A DNA stretch of 5,630 nucleotides from a bacterium. GTDB taxonomy: Bacteria; Bacteroidota; Bacteroidia; Cytophagales; Thermonemataceae. The DNA lies in contig JANYGM010000349.1 of NCBI GenBank assembly GCA_025362415.1, positions 1 through 5,630 of the forward strand. Direction: 5' to 3'. Positions 1 through 4,919 of this stretch are shown here, in pieces. Under the pieces are notes generated by a model, which was not told the DNA's origin, ran no database searches, and saw nothing but the letters and a program-made list of their open reading frames with translations. Every line of letters begins with the position of its first letter. Within the stretch, counting starts at the first letter, position 1. The translations under genes were made by a program, and so were the position numbers.

Positions 1-18
1 TTATCTGTGCATCTGTGG
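1..18. repeat. Possible edge of a dispersed intergenic repeat (two ATCTGTG units)
   Basis: The heptamer ATCTGTG occurs at 3-9 and again at 11-17, just outside the stop codon of the first gene. From memory, repeats built on tandem ATCTGTG-like units (opposite strand CACAGAT) occur between genes in several bacterial phyla including Bacteroidota. The window begins inside or next to it, so its full length and any further units cannot be seen. It could also be chance similarity of two short words. Confidence 0.3.
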
Positions 19-35
19 CAACTAAATTTCCTTTT

Positions 36-410
36 TTAGGCAATTTGCGGTGGACGCAACAATTTATTTGAATTTTTGGGAGGGAAATTACTGTTATTTT
101 CTTTGAAAAAGTGCTTTTCTATACTGAAAAACACTTTTCTATCTTCTATAAAAATATTATTTGAAATATAAAAATCAGAAATATTTTTGTTATTATTTTT
201 ATTTTTTTCTGCTTGTTCTGCTTCTTTTTGTAGTTCTTTTTTCAAAAAACAACTACCTTCACAACTATTTTTAGGAATAGCCTTTTTCTCACAAATATTG
301 CTTGCTATGTACTTTTGGTTGATTTTGAAGGACAAAAATATACCTACTTTGCCAAAAAATTGTAGCAAAATAATGAGTACTAGGCAATATAATAAAGTAA
401 GTTTTGGCAA
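36..410 (-). CDS. Small single-TM protein with Cys-rich CxGxC-like motif, conserved unknown
   Basis: The function is unknown. From the TTG at 408-410 the product is 124 residues. It has one hydrophobic segment near the N-terminus (LTLLYCLVLIILL onward), then a short motif with Cys spaced as ICEKKAIPKNSCEGSCFLKK. A Lys/Glu/Asn-rich linker follows, and the C-terminus contains RPP. I recall Bacteroidota proteins of about this size with the same plan (TM, C...CxGxCxLxK, charged stretch, xPP end), often near TonB-dependent receptors and linked by association to metal or heme uptake. That recollection was not checked, and the genes beyond position 1 are unseen. The open frame extends to another TTG at 467, but a TATATTTGC promoter box lies between the two (442-450 on the opposite strand), so the inner TTG is preferred. 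There is no ATG in the region. Confidence 0.65.
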   Translation of the reverse strand: MPKLTLLYCLVLIILLQFFGKVGIFLSFKINQKYIASNICEKKAIPKNSCEGSCFLKKELQKEAEQAEKNKNNNKNISDFYISNNIFIEDRKVFFSIEKHFFKENNSNFPPKNSNKLLRPPQIA

Positions 411-441
411 AACAAAATGATTTGGTTTACTTTGTATTTTC

Positions 442-450
442 GCAAATATA
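442..450 (-). promoter_or_regulatory. Predicted Bacteroidota -7 box (TATATTTGC) for the Cys-motif protein
   Basis: On the minus strand the sequence TATATTTGC fits the Bacteroidota -7 consensus TAnnTTTG. It lies about 32 nt before the TTG at 410, in the gap after the lipoprotein gene. The only upstream TTTG is about 14 nt away, shorter than the usual spacing near 20, so the -33 element is weak. This site is the main argument that translation begins at 410, not at 467. Confidence 0.5.
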
Positions 451-493
451 CAGCAAAAATGATGCAAACGAAATTTAAAAGGAGATTTTTTAA

Positions 494-1099
494 TTATTTC
501 ATACGAATAACCACGCCAGGTGCATCATTCTCATCTTTTCGTTTCTTTTTGAACATAGTAATTTTGTAATCTTTTTTACTTTTCCAATGAAAAATACTAT
601 CTTTGCTGTCTTTTCCATCTCTTACGCCATTCATTTCACCATATTTTGCAGTAAAATATTTCTTAAAAACGTCCATTACTTGACTCTCAAAACTCACAAA
701 AATATCTAGCTCCATTTGCTTAATTTGCTGATTTTTGTCTAAAATATAACGTGCATCAGCCACATCATTTTCATTATTCCCTTTAAGTTCTACAACATAA
801 ATGCGTAGAGAGTCGTTACTTTCCCCTTTTTGGAGTTTTCCAATTTCTTTCCTCTTAATGGCACTGATAGAATCTCCAAAACTAAGCCCACGCAAATCTC
901 CTTCTTCTGTGAGCATAAGTTGCTGAACAATAGGGTCATACTCAAGAAAATTGACTTTATTGTCTAACTTTTTGACTGTATCCTTTACAGTAACTTTCAC
1001 TACTTCTTTTTTATCTTTCTCCTCTGTTTTGTTGCAGGAAAGCAAAGAAAAAAATGCGCAAAAGCTAGCTAAAAGTGTTATTTTGTAATTCTTTTTCAT
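494..1099 (-). CDS. Putative lipoprotein of unknown function
   Basis: I do not recognise a named family. The 201-residue product begins with a lysine-rich start and a hydrophobic stretch ending in a lipobox (LLSC, Cys22), so it should be cleaved and lipidated at Cys22 by signal peptidase II. After the Cys comes a charged spacer (about residues 23-50, rich in Lys, Glu and Asp). A globular part of about 150 residues then contains LRGLSFGDS near residue 70 and a C-terminal segment with FHWKSKKDYKITM. The R-G-L-x-F-G-D-S stretch resembles openings of small repeated domains in other Bacteroidota envelope proteins, but I cannot assign it. The start is an ATG. The next gene on the same strand begins about 84 nt after the stop and seems to have its own promoter. 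The methyltransferase gene ends about 100 nt upstream. Confidence 0.8.
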   Translation of the reverse strand: MKKNYKITLLASFCAFFSLLSCNKTEEKDKKEVVKVTVKDTVKKLDNKVNFLEYDPIVQQLMLTEEGDLRGLSFGDSISAIKRKEIGKLQKGESNDSLRIYVVELKGNNENDVADARYILDKNQQIKQMELDIFVSFESQVMDVFKKYFTAKYGEMNGVRDGKDSKDSIFHWKSKKDYKITMFKKKRKDENDAPGVVIRMK

Positions 1100-1201
1100 A
1101 AAATTTGAAAATTATGTTTAATTGTAATAAATTGTATTTATTTTTTTGTTTTGTATTCAGTTCGTATTTTGTCCTTTACACCTGATACTGCATTTTATAC
1201 T

Positions 1202-2008
1202 TTATTTTTGGTATTGCAAGGTAATAATAAAATGGTCTGCCCACGTATTAAAAGGAAAACTATATCTTACTTTTTCGTCCCATTTTTTTAGTTTCTCAAA
1301 GAAGATGGGTTTTGCTTTTGCAAAATCTTCCCTTTCTGGTGGCGGAATAATAGCTCCTAAACCTTCCAAAGCAATTTTTTTGAAATTATTTCCTAGTGCT
1401 TTTTCTACTTGTGAGGGCGTAAAGTAATATGTTTTAAAATAATTTCCTTCCAAATGTGCCATTGTGCCACCTAGTTTTAGCCTACGGAAAGCGTATGAAA
1501 ACCTAAATTTTAGTGCTGTTATAAGTTCCCAAGGGCAAATAGGAGGCATTATTACCCACGTAAGGTAAGCGCCGTCAGCAAGCAATGGAATAAGTTTGGT
1601 GGCAACCTCTTTGAGGTCTTTGGCGCAATTTAGCCCTCCAAAATCAGAAAAAACATAATTAAATTGTTTATTTTCAACTTTATCAAGTTCCAAAAAAGAA
1701 CATTGTTGTACACTTATTTGCTTGTCTAAAGAAAGAGAAACAACTTTTTTTTGAAGTTTTTGTATCATTCCATCAGACAAATCAGTAGCGTGAAAAGTGC
1801 TTTCTGGGCGTTGTGATGCAAAAAAACAAACATCTAAACCCGTACCTGCGTTGAGTTCTAAGTAATTTGCTTTTTGAGGCAAAAACTTAAGTACGTGCTG
1901 ATGTACCTGCTCACGCATATACACAAGGATAGGATTTTGATAATCATAGTCATCAAAATAGTCAGATTGTTTGCTAAATGCTTGATTTACAGTATCAAAA
2001 TCTTGCAT
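1202..2008 (-). CDS. Class I SAM-dependent methyltransferase
   Basis: This probably transfers a methyl group from S-adenosylmethionine to an unknown acceptor in the cytoplasm. The 268-residue protein shows the Rossmann-type SAM-binding signature. Motif I is YLELNAGTG (residues 49-57), with Asn-Ala where many relatives have Gly-Cys or Cys-Gly. The acidic post-I loop is ATDLSDGMI (D76 expected to contact the SAM ribose). Motif IV is FNYVFSDFGGLNC (116-128), and a later YYFTPSQVEKAL segment (194-205) is typical of the C-terminal part of this superfamily. An N-terminal helix-rich cap (residues 1-45) and the Pro/Trp-rich region around 155-160 probably shape the substrate pocket. The FGGLNC form of motif IV recalls a Bacteroidota subgroup of small-molecule methyltransferases, but the substrate cannot be told. 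The start is an ATG, and the gene is divergent from the TVP38-family gene. Confidence 0.88.
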   Translation of the reverse strand: MQDFDTVNQAFSKQSDYFDDYDYQNPILVYMREQVHQHVLKFLPQKANYLELNAGTGLDVCFFASQRPESTFHATDLSDGMIQKLQKKVVSLSLDKQISVQQCSFLELDKVENKQFNYVFSDFGGLNCAKDLKEVATKLIPLLADGAYLTWVIMPPICPWELITALKFRFSYAFRRLKLGGTMAHLEGNYFKTYYFTPSQVEKALGNNFKKIALEGLGAIIPPPEREDFAKAKPIFFEKLKKWDEKVRYSFPFNTWADHFIITLQYQK

Positions 2009-2048
2009 TAGAATATTTTGTATTCATTAAAAATTCACAATTATTTCG

Positions 2049-2057
2049 TACTTTTGC
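2049..2057 (+). promoter_or_regulatory. Predicted -7 box (TACTTTTGC) for the TVP38-family gene
   Basis: TACTTTTGC matches the Bacteroidota -7 consensus TAnnTTTG and carries the same trailing C seen in three other boxes of this window. It lies 44 nt before the TTG start of the plus-strand gene, giving a leader of about 40 nt. No TTG or TTTG is found at the usual 17-23 nt upstream, so the -33 element is not visible. The divergent methyltransferase promoter must lie in the same 92-bp spacer; only a one-mismatch box (AATATTTG on the minus strand, 2067-2074) was seen for it. Confidence 0.5.
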
Positions 2058-2100
2058 GTAAAATTACAAATATTCGTCAAACCCACAAAAAAAATAAAAA

Positions 2101-2790
2101 TTGTTTTTTCTCTTAAAATATCTCCAAGAAAATAAAAAATCTGTTTTTCTGATTGTTTTGTTGGCACTTTTGCCTTTGCTTACAAGTTCATTTTTTATTT
2201 TTTATAGTACACAAAACGAAATTTTCCTAAGAAATTTGGCTACTTATCAAAAAATTATTTTCTTTTTAATAAGTATTTTCACAATGGCGTTTGCGCTCAC
2301 GCCCACTACGCTTATTGCGCTTATGAGTGGATTTTTATGGGGTTTTGAGGCTATTTTTGGACTGATTATTAGCTACGGAATGGCGGCAATAGTAGGTTAT
2401 TTTTTAGGTGAGAAAATAGATAATGGACATCTTAAAGATTTTTTCTCCAAAAATGAAAAACTTAACTTATTGCAATCTAAAATAGAAGAGAAAAGTATCA
2501 TTATCATATTTCTGATGCGTATTTCTCCTGTTTTGCCTTTTGCTATTACTAATATTTTTTTAGCAATGCTCAAGATAAAATTTTCTAAATTTTTGATTAT
2601 GAGCATATTAGGAATGCTTCCACGCACTACATTAGCAGTTTGGCTAGGCGCACAATCTAGCACGCTCAAAGCAGCTTACCAAAGTGGGAATTTGGGTATT
2701 TCGCAACTAGTTGTGGTTGGTTTGGTGTTATTTTCTATTGTTGGCTTGGGTATTGTAGGAAAACAGGTATTAAGTACGAGGTATTCTTAA
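2101..2790 (+). CDS. TVP38/TMEM64 family (VTT/DedA-like) membrane protein
   Basis: An integral inner-membrane protein of the TVP38/TMEM64 family, related to DedA proteins. Eukaryotic relatives include lipid scramblases; the bacterial role is usually unproven. The 229 residues give an N-terminal TM (about 14-35), a second segment (about 50-66), and the VTT core with TPTTLIALMSGFLWG (68-81). A glycine-rich helix ending GYFLGE follows, then a polar loop (about 105-130). The diagnostic RISPVLPFAITNIFLAML segment (140-157) is followed by ILGMLPRTTLAVWLG (169-183) and a final TM (about 202-221). The Arg-x-Ser-Pro-x-x-Pro and Gly-x-x-Pro elements are the family's hallmark. An in-frame TAA at 2095-2097 and no ATG before the core make TTG at 2101 the only reasonable start. 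The last codons (LSTRYS) lie inside a GTACGA repeat that continues past the stop. Confidence 0.88.
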   Translation: MFFLLKYLQENKKSVFLIVLLALLPLLTSSFFIFYSTQNEIFLRNLATYQKIIFFLISIFTMAFALTPTTLIALMSGFLWGFEAIFGLIISYGMAAIVGYFLGEKIDNGHLKDFFSKNEKLNLLQSKIEEKSIIIIFLMRISPVLPFAITNIFLAMLKIKFSKFLIMSILGMLPRTTLAVWLGAQSSTLKAAYQSGNLGISQLVVVGLVLFSIVGLGIVGKQVLSTRYS

Positions 2791-2840
2791 GTACGAGGTT
2801 TGAGGTACGAAGTACGAAAAAAACAGTAAAGATTTCGTAC
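2770..2840. repeat. GTACGA-word repeat cluster running from the CDS end into the spacer
   Basis: The 13-mer TTAAGTACGAGGT occurs at 2770-2782 and 2787-2799. The first copy lies inside the 3' end of the membrane-protein gene; the second contains its stop codon. GTACGA is repeated at 2774, 2791, 2805 and 2812. An inverted copy, TTTCGTAC, at 2833-2840 can pair with GTACGAAA at 2812-2819 as an 8-bp stem with a 13-nt loop. I recall similar GTACGA arrays as intergenic repeats in Bacteroidota and other phyla, unchecked. The cluster directly abuts the palindromic element that follows. Confidence 0.7.
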
Positions 2841-2998
2841 CTAATTTAGGTAACGACATTGTAAGTTTGTATTCGTGGGGTATAAAACCCCACGTTACTG
2901 ATTTTTTGGTTAAAAATACGTTTTAAAATCAGTAGCGCAGGGTTTTATACCCTGCGTCTCAAAATAAAGCTACTAATTTGTAATGTCGTTACCTAATT
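2838..2998. repeat. Palindromic MITE/REPIN-like element with two nested hairpins
   Basis: A 15-bp inverted repeat (TTAGGTAACGACATT at 2846-2860, its complement at 2982-2996) bounds the element. Inside are a hairpin with an 8-bp stem (CGTGGGGT, 2874-2894, loop ATAAA) and a second 8-bp hairpin (CGCAGGGT, 2936-2956, loop TTTAT). Their centres are reverse complements of each other (GGGTATAAAACCC against GGGTTTTATACCC). An inner 10-bp inverted repeat (TACTGATTTT at 2896-2905, complement at 2925-2934) joins them. The region can therefore fold as two separate hairpins or as one long hairpin. A 9-bp direct repeat, TACCTAATT, at 2838-2846 and 2990-2998 could be a target-site duplication; it is ambiguous because it overlaps the inverted-repeat tips. 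No transposase is encoded, so any movement would need one supplied elsewhere. Confidence 0.75.
2874..2956. terminator. Candidate bidirectional terminator of two convergent genes
   Basis: The two GC-rich hairpins of the palindromic element sit between the ends of the plus-strand membrane-protein gene and the minus-strand 97-residue gene. For plus-strand transcripts the first hairpin (2874-2894) is followed after 7 nt by TTTTTT (2902-2907). For minus-strand transcripts the second hairpin (2936-2956) is followed by a weaker TTTT. Strong stems suit termination, but the T tracts are not adjacent, so this is inference from position and structure. Confidence 0.4.
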
Positions 2999-3286
2999 AA
3001 GCGACATAGCAGGCACAGGAAAGTTTTGCATGTGAAATGCAAGTCCTTCTATTTGGTAGTTCATCCAGTCTATGAGTGGAAAGGTTTTGAGTGTTTTTAT
3101 CACTTCTTCCTCACTACTTGCATCAATAATTATCCATAATTTGGTGCGGTCAAGTGAGAGCGTATAGGCACGTACCACGTTTTCCGCCATCAAATTATCC
3201 ACCATCATACGTTGTTTTGGCACAAGCGTAACAAATTCTTCATCAAAATACAAAGGCAATGTGATACTCACCATAAATTCACTCAT
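2993..3286 (-). CDS. Small protein resembling muconolactone isomerase/YCII-like (dimeric alpha-beta barrel) proteins
   Basis: The function is unknown. The 97-residue product has the pattern of small ferredoxin-like-fold proteins related to muconolactone isomerase and YCII-type proteins. A first strand (FMVSITLPL, residues 4-12) leads to a helix containing PKQRMMVDNLM (23-33). A strand pair follows (VVRAYTLSLDRTKLWIIIDA, 37-56), then a helix (SSEEEVIKTLKTFPL, 57-71) and a last segment ending in IEGLAFH (79-85). Such proteins usually form dimers. The LPL/FPL and xxLxFH elements suggest the isomerase side of the group, but no catabolic genes are nearby and an aromatic-degradation role should not be assumed. 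The start is an ATG 75 nt after the kinase gene, with no promoter box seen between, so it may be the last gene of the pnuC-kinase transcript. Its TAG stop overlaps the tip of the palindromic element. Confidence 0.7.
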   Translation of the reverse strand: MSEFMVSITLPLYFDEEFVTLVPKQRMMVDNLMAENVVRAYTLSLDRTKLWIIIDASSEEEVIKTLKTFPLIDWMNYQIEGLAFHMQNFPVPAMSLN

Positions 3287-3345
3287 AAATTACGCTATTT
3301 TAGGTCTTCTTAATTAGTTTTGATTGTTTGGGGTGCAGTTTAAGG

Positions 3346-3394
3346 CAGTTTTAAAGCTATTTTAAAGCAATTTTAAAATTATTTCAATAGCTTT
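3346..3394. repeat. Short 11-nt tandem repeat and AT-rich inverted repeat at the kinase 3' end
   Basis: Three imperfect 11-nt units (CAGTTTTAAAG, CTATTTTAAAG, CAATTTTAAAA) run from 3346 to 3378 and span the kinase stop codon. A 9-bp inverted repeat (AAAGCTATT at 3353-3361, complement at 3386-3394) encloses the 12-bp palindrome AATTTTAAAATT (3369-3380). On the minus strand, the direction of the kinase gene, no proper T run follows, so it is a poor terminator there. This is compatible with read-through into the 97-residue gene. Confidence 0.5.
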
Positions 3395-3907
3395 TTTTAG
3401 TCTATTTTCTTTATTTTCTCCGCTAATAATTTCATAACTAAACTTATATTTTTCTAGTTCATTTTTATAACATTCAAACAACATTTTTCTGTCGTTTGGG
3501 TCTTGATGTTCACGCAGAGGGTCGTATTCCCAAGCAATATCATCATAAGAAGTGAGCAAATATAAATCAAAATTTTGCTTTTCTATATGCTCCAAAATCC
3601 ATTTAGGAACAGTTTTAAAGCTATTTTCTGCCCAAATTTTGGTTACAATAAGTTCTGTATCTGCAATAAGTAGTGTTTGATGTTTTTTATTTTGCTGATA
3701 ATTTTGGATATTTTGATATTGTTGTTTTGCAATATTTTCTACGTCTTGCAGGCTATAAGGCTGTTTTTGCTGATTTTTTGTATAAAAATCTTCTAAATAT
3801 TCTCTTGCAAATTCTTCTATAAAATCTATTCCAAAATAGTTTGCAAGCCCTGCTGCAAGTGTTGTTTTCCCAGAAGATTCTGTACCAAGAATGGCTATTT
3901 TAATCAA
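3362..3907 (-). CDS. NadR-type ribosylnicotinamide kinase (P-loop ATPase)
   Basis: This probably phosphorylates nicotinamide riboside to NMN in the cytoplasm using ATP, the trapping step of NAD salvage. The 181-residue protein starts at once with a P-loop, GTESSGKTT (residues 8-16, Lys14 and Thr15 for ATP/Mg). It then has IEEFAREYLEDF (30-41), typical of the NadR kinase domain, a Walker-B-like strand ending LLIADTELIVTKIWAE (79-94), and a region with DPLREHQDPNDR (128-139) that may act as the lid. It matches only the C-terminal kinase domain of the longer enterobacterial NadR; there is no HTH repressor domain and no adenylyltransferase domain. The start codon is TTG: an in-frame stop lies at 3920-3922 and no ATG precedes the P-loop. 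It follows pnuC by 24 nt, which strongly supports the substrate. The reaction is inferred from family and context. Confidence 0.88.
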   Translation of the reverse strand: MIKIAILGTESSGKTTLAAGLANYFGIDFIEEFAREYLEDFYTKNQQKQPYSLQDVENIAKQQYQNIQNYQQNKKHQTLLIADTELIVTKIWAENSFKTVPKWILEHIEKQNFDLYLLTSYDDIAWEYDPLREHQDPNDRKMLFECYKNELEKYKFSYEIISGENKENRLKKAIEIILKLL

Positions 3908-3931
3908 TTTTTTGAGGTTTTAGGTATGATT

Positions 3932-4567
3932 TTAGATGTTTTTTTGATAGAGTTTTCTCCAATCAAAATAGCCTTTTATAGCCATTAAAAGTAATAAAAA
4001 GTACAATACAGCCGTTACATACAAATTAGCACTTATATACTGAATAACGGCTATAATATTGATAAATATCCAAAAAAGCCAGTTTTCAATATATTTTTTT
4101 GCTAACATAAATTGCGCTAAAGCACTCAAAACCAATAATAATGCATCTAAATAAACGAGCGTTCCATCAAAGTATTTCAGTACAAATATAGTAGTTATCA
4201 ATAAAAAAGCAAATATTATAAAAGTTTGTATTATTTTTTCTTTGGGAAAATATTTGATAATTATTTTTTCTTCTTTTTTACTATCAAGTTGATTATCAAA
4301 AAACCAGCAATAAAGTCCATAGAAACTTAAAATAATAAACATTATTTGTATTATTGCACTTCCTACAAGTTTTGTATCTATAAATATTTTCAGGTACAAA
4401 CCAGCCGCAACAATTGAAAATAACCAACCCCAAATACTTACACGCATATTTAGCCACACACATATAAGTGAAAATATTGCTGCTAAAACTTCAATATTAT
4501 TTTTGCTAATATATTGATAAACAGTATTATAAATAAAATCAAAAGTAATATTTTGTAAAAAAAGCAT
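3932..4567 (-). CDS. pnuC: PnuC-family nicotinamide riboside transporter
   Basis: An inner-membrane facilitator that lets nicotinamide riboside into the cell; uptake is driven by phosphorylation inside. The 211 residues are mostly hydrophobic, with about six to seven membrane segments (near 25-42, 45-63, 70-90, 111-131, 137-156, 163-180 and 182-200). Family features visible are the early VSIWGWLFSIVAAGLYL (43-59, matching the usual WGW/WP element), AIIQIMFIILSFYGLYCWF (71-89), the ENWLFW motif (161-166, the W-x-x-W pair of the substrate site), and the closing GYFDW (199-203). Length fits the family. Some PnuC relatives in Bacteroidota carry thiamine (PnuT) and sit beside thiamine genes; here the neighbour is a NadR-type kinase, so nicotinamide riboside is the better guess. 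The start is an ATG. The long spacer upstream may hold its promoter and leader. Confidence 0.9.
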   Translation of the reverse strand: MLFLQNITFDFIYNTVYQYISKNNIEVLAAIFSLICVWLNMRVSIWGWLFSIVAAGLYLKIFIDTKLVGSAIIQIMFIILSFYGLYCWFFDNQLDSKKEEKIIIKYFPKEKIIQTFIIFAFLLITTIFVLKYFDGTLVYLDALLLVLSALAQFMLAKKYIENWLFWIFINIIAVIQYISANLYVTAVLYFLLLLMAIKGYFDWRKLYQKNI

Positions 4568-4709
4568 AAGAGAAAGAATATTTTTGATAAAAAATTTGGA
4601 TAAAATAAAGAAAAGTTAAACAAATTAGATAGTTTTTTGTTTAGTTTTTGTCTTCATATCATTTTGTGTGGTAAAAGACAGTTGTTTTTTCATAATTTTC
4701 TATAAAAAT

Positions 4710-4737
4710 GCCTTTTGAATTTTCAAGAGGCTTTTTT
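4710..4737 (+). terminator. Terminator-like hairpin followed by T6, with no gene in front
   Basis: Nine base pairs (4710-4718 with 4723-4731, one G-U wobble) close a 4-nt loop and are followed directly by TTTTTT at 4732-4737, the form of an intrinsic terminator for plus-strand transcripts. On the minus strand the stem is followed by ATTTTTATA, so it could also work toward pnuC. The nearest upstream plus-strand gene ends at 2790, so its purpose is unclear: it may end a small RNA or antisense transcript, or act in the pnuC leader. Confidence 0.55.
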
Positions 4738-4792
4738 CTTTATGTAGAAAGATAATAAATAACGTCAAATTAACAACAATTTAACTGAAATA

Positions 4793-4825
4793 TTTGACTA
4801 TTGCTTAAAAAAAGAATAATTTTGC
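4793..4825 (+). promoter_or_regulatory. Predicted ferredoxin promoter, TTTG-N20-TAATTTTGC
   Basis: TTTG at 4793-4796 and TAATTTTG at 4817-4824 are separated by 20 nt, matching the Bacteroidota primary promoter (-33 TTTG, -7 TAnnTTTG). This is the best promoter in the window. Transcription should start near 4830, leaving a leader of about 90 nt before the ATG at 4920. The leader has no clear Shine-Dalgarno sequence near the start codon, as is common in this phylum. Confidence 0.75.
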
Positions 4826-4919
4826 ACAAACTTTAAAGACATTGTATATGTTGTAGGAGTAGTTTTAGGTTAAAAGTATCAAAATATCAACAGAAAAATT
4901 TTAGACAAAAAGTAATAGT

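Larger units (their letters stand above)
4568..4919. other. 352-bp divergent spacer between pnuC and ferredoxin genes
   Basis: This stretch has no convincing gene. It holds the ferredoxin promoter (4793-4825), a terminator-like hairpin (4710-4737) and a very AT-rich segment next to pnuC. For pnuC only a one-mismatch box (TTAATTTG on the minus strand, 4764-4771) was seen. If it is real, the pnuC leader would be about 190 nt and would contain the hairpin. A 22-codon minus-strand reading frame (4625-4693, starts MKKQLSF) lies in that leader but has no supporting evidence. Confidence 0.6.

Noticed and set aside
187..420. Plus-strand open frame of 77 codons opposite the Cys-motif protein
   Set aside because: It is the antisense of a gene with a recognisable layout; its composition is the mirror of A-rich codons and it shows no motif.
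1146..1427. Plus-strand open frame of 93 codons
   Set aside because: Most of it overlaps the 3' end of the methyltransferase gene on the other strand, and it has no domain or promoter.
2397..2669. Minus-strand open frame of 90 codons
   Set aside because: It lies wholly inside the TVP38-family gene, whose conserved motifs are in the plus-strand frame.
2770..2998. CRISPR array
   Set aside because: The repeated words are too short and irregularly spaced, with no spacers of constant length and no cas genes.
3315..3322. Plus-strand TAGTTTTG box between the kinase and the small gene
   Set aside because: It points into the antisense of the kinase gene, lacks the trailing C and has no gene to serve.
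3557..3564. Minus-strand TATATTTGC-like box inside the kinase gene
   Set aside because: It encodes conserved Tyr-Leu-Leu codons and is about 270 nt from the next start; such hits are expected by chance in AT-rich coding DNA.
4625..4693. 22-codon minus-strand reading frame upstream of pnuC (starts MKKQLSF)
   Set aside because: It is short, Lys/Thr/Gln-rich in an A-rich leader, with no ribosome site or recognisable motif; a leader peptide is possible but unsupported.
4708..4755. 15-codon plus-strand reading frame starting MPFEFSRG
   Set aside because: It is read through the terminator-like hairpin and its T tract; chance is the simpler explanation.
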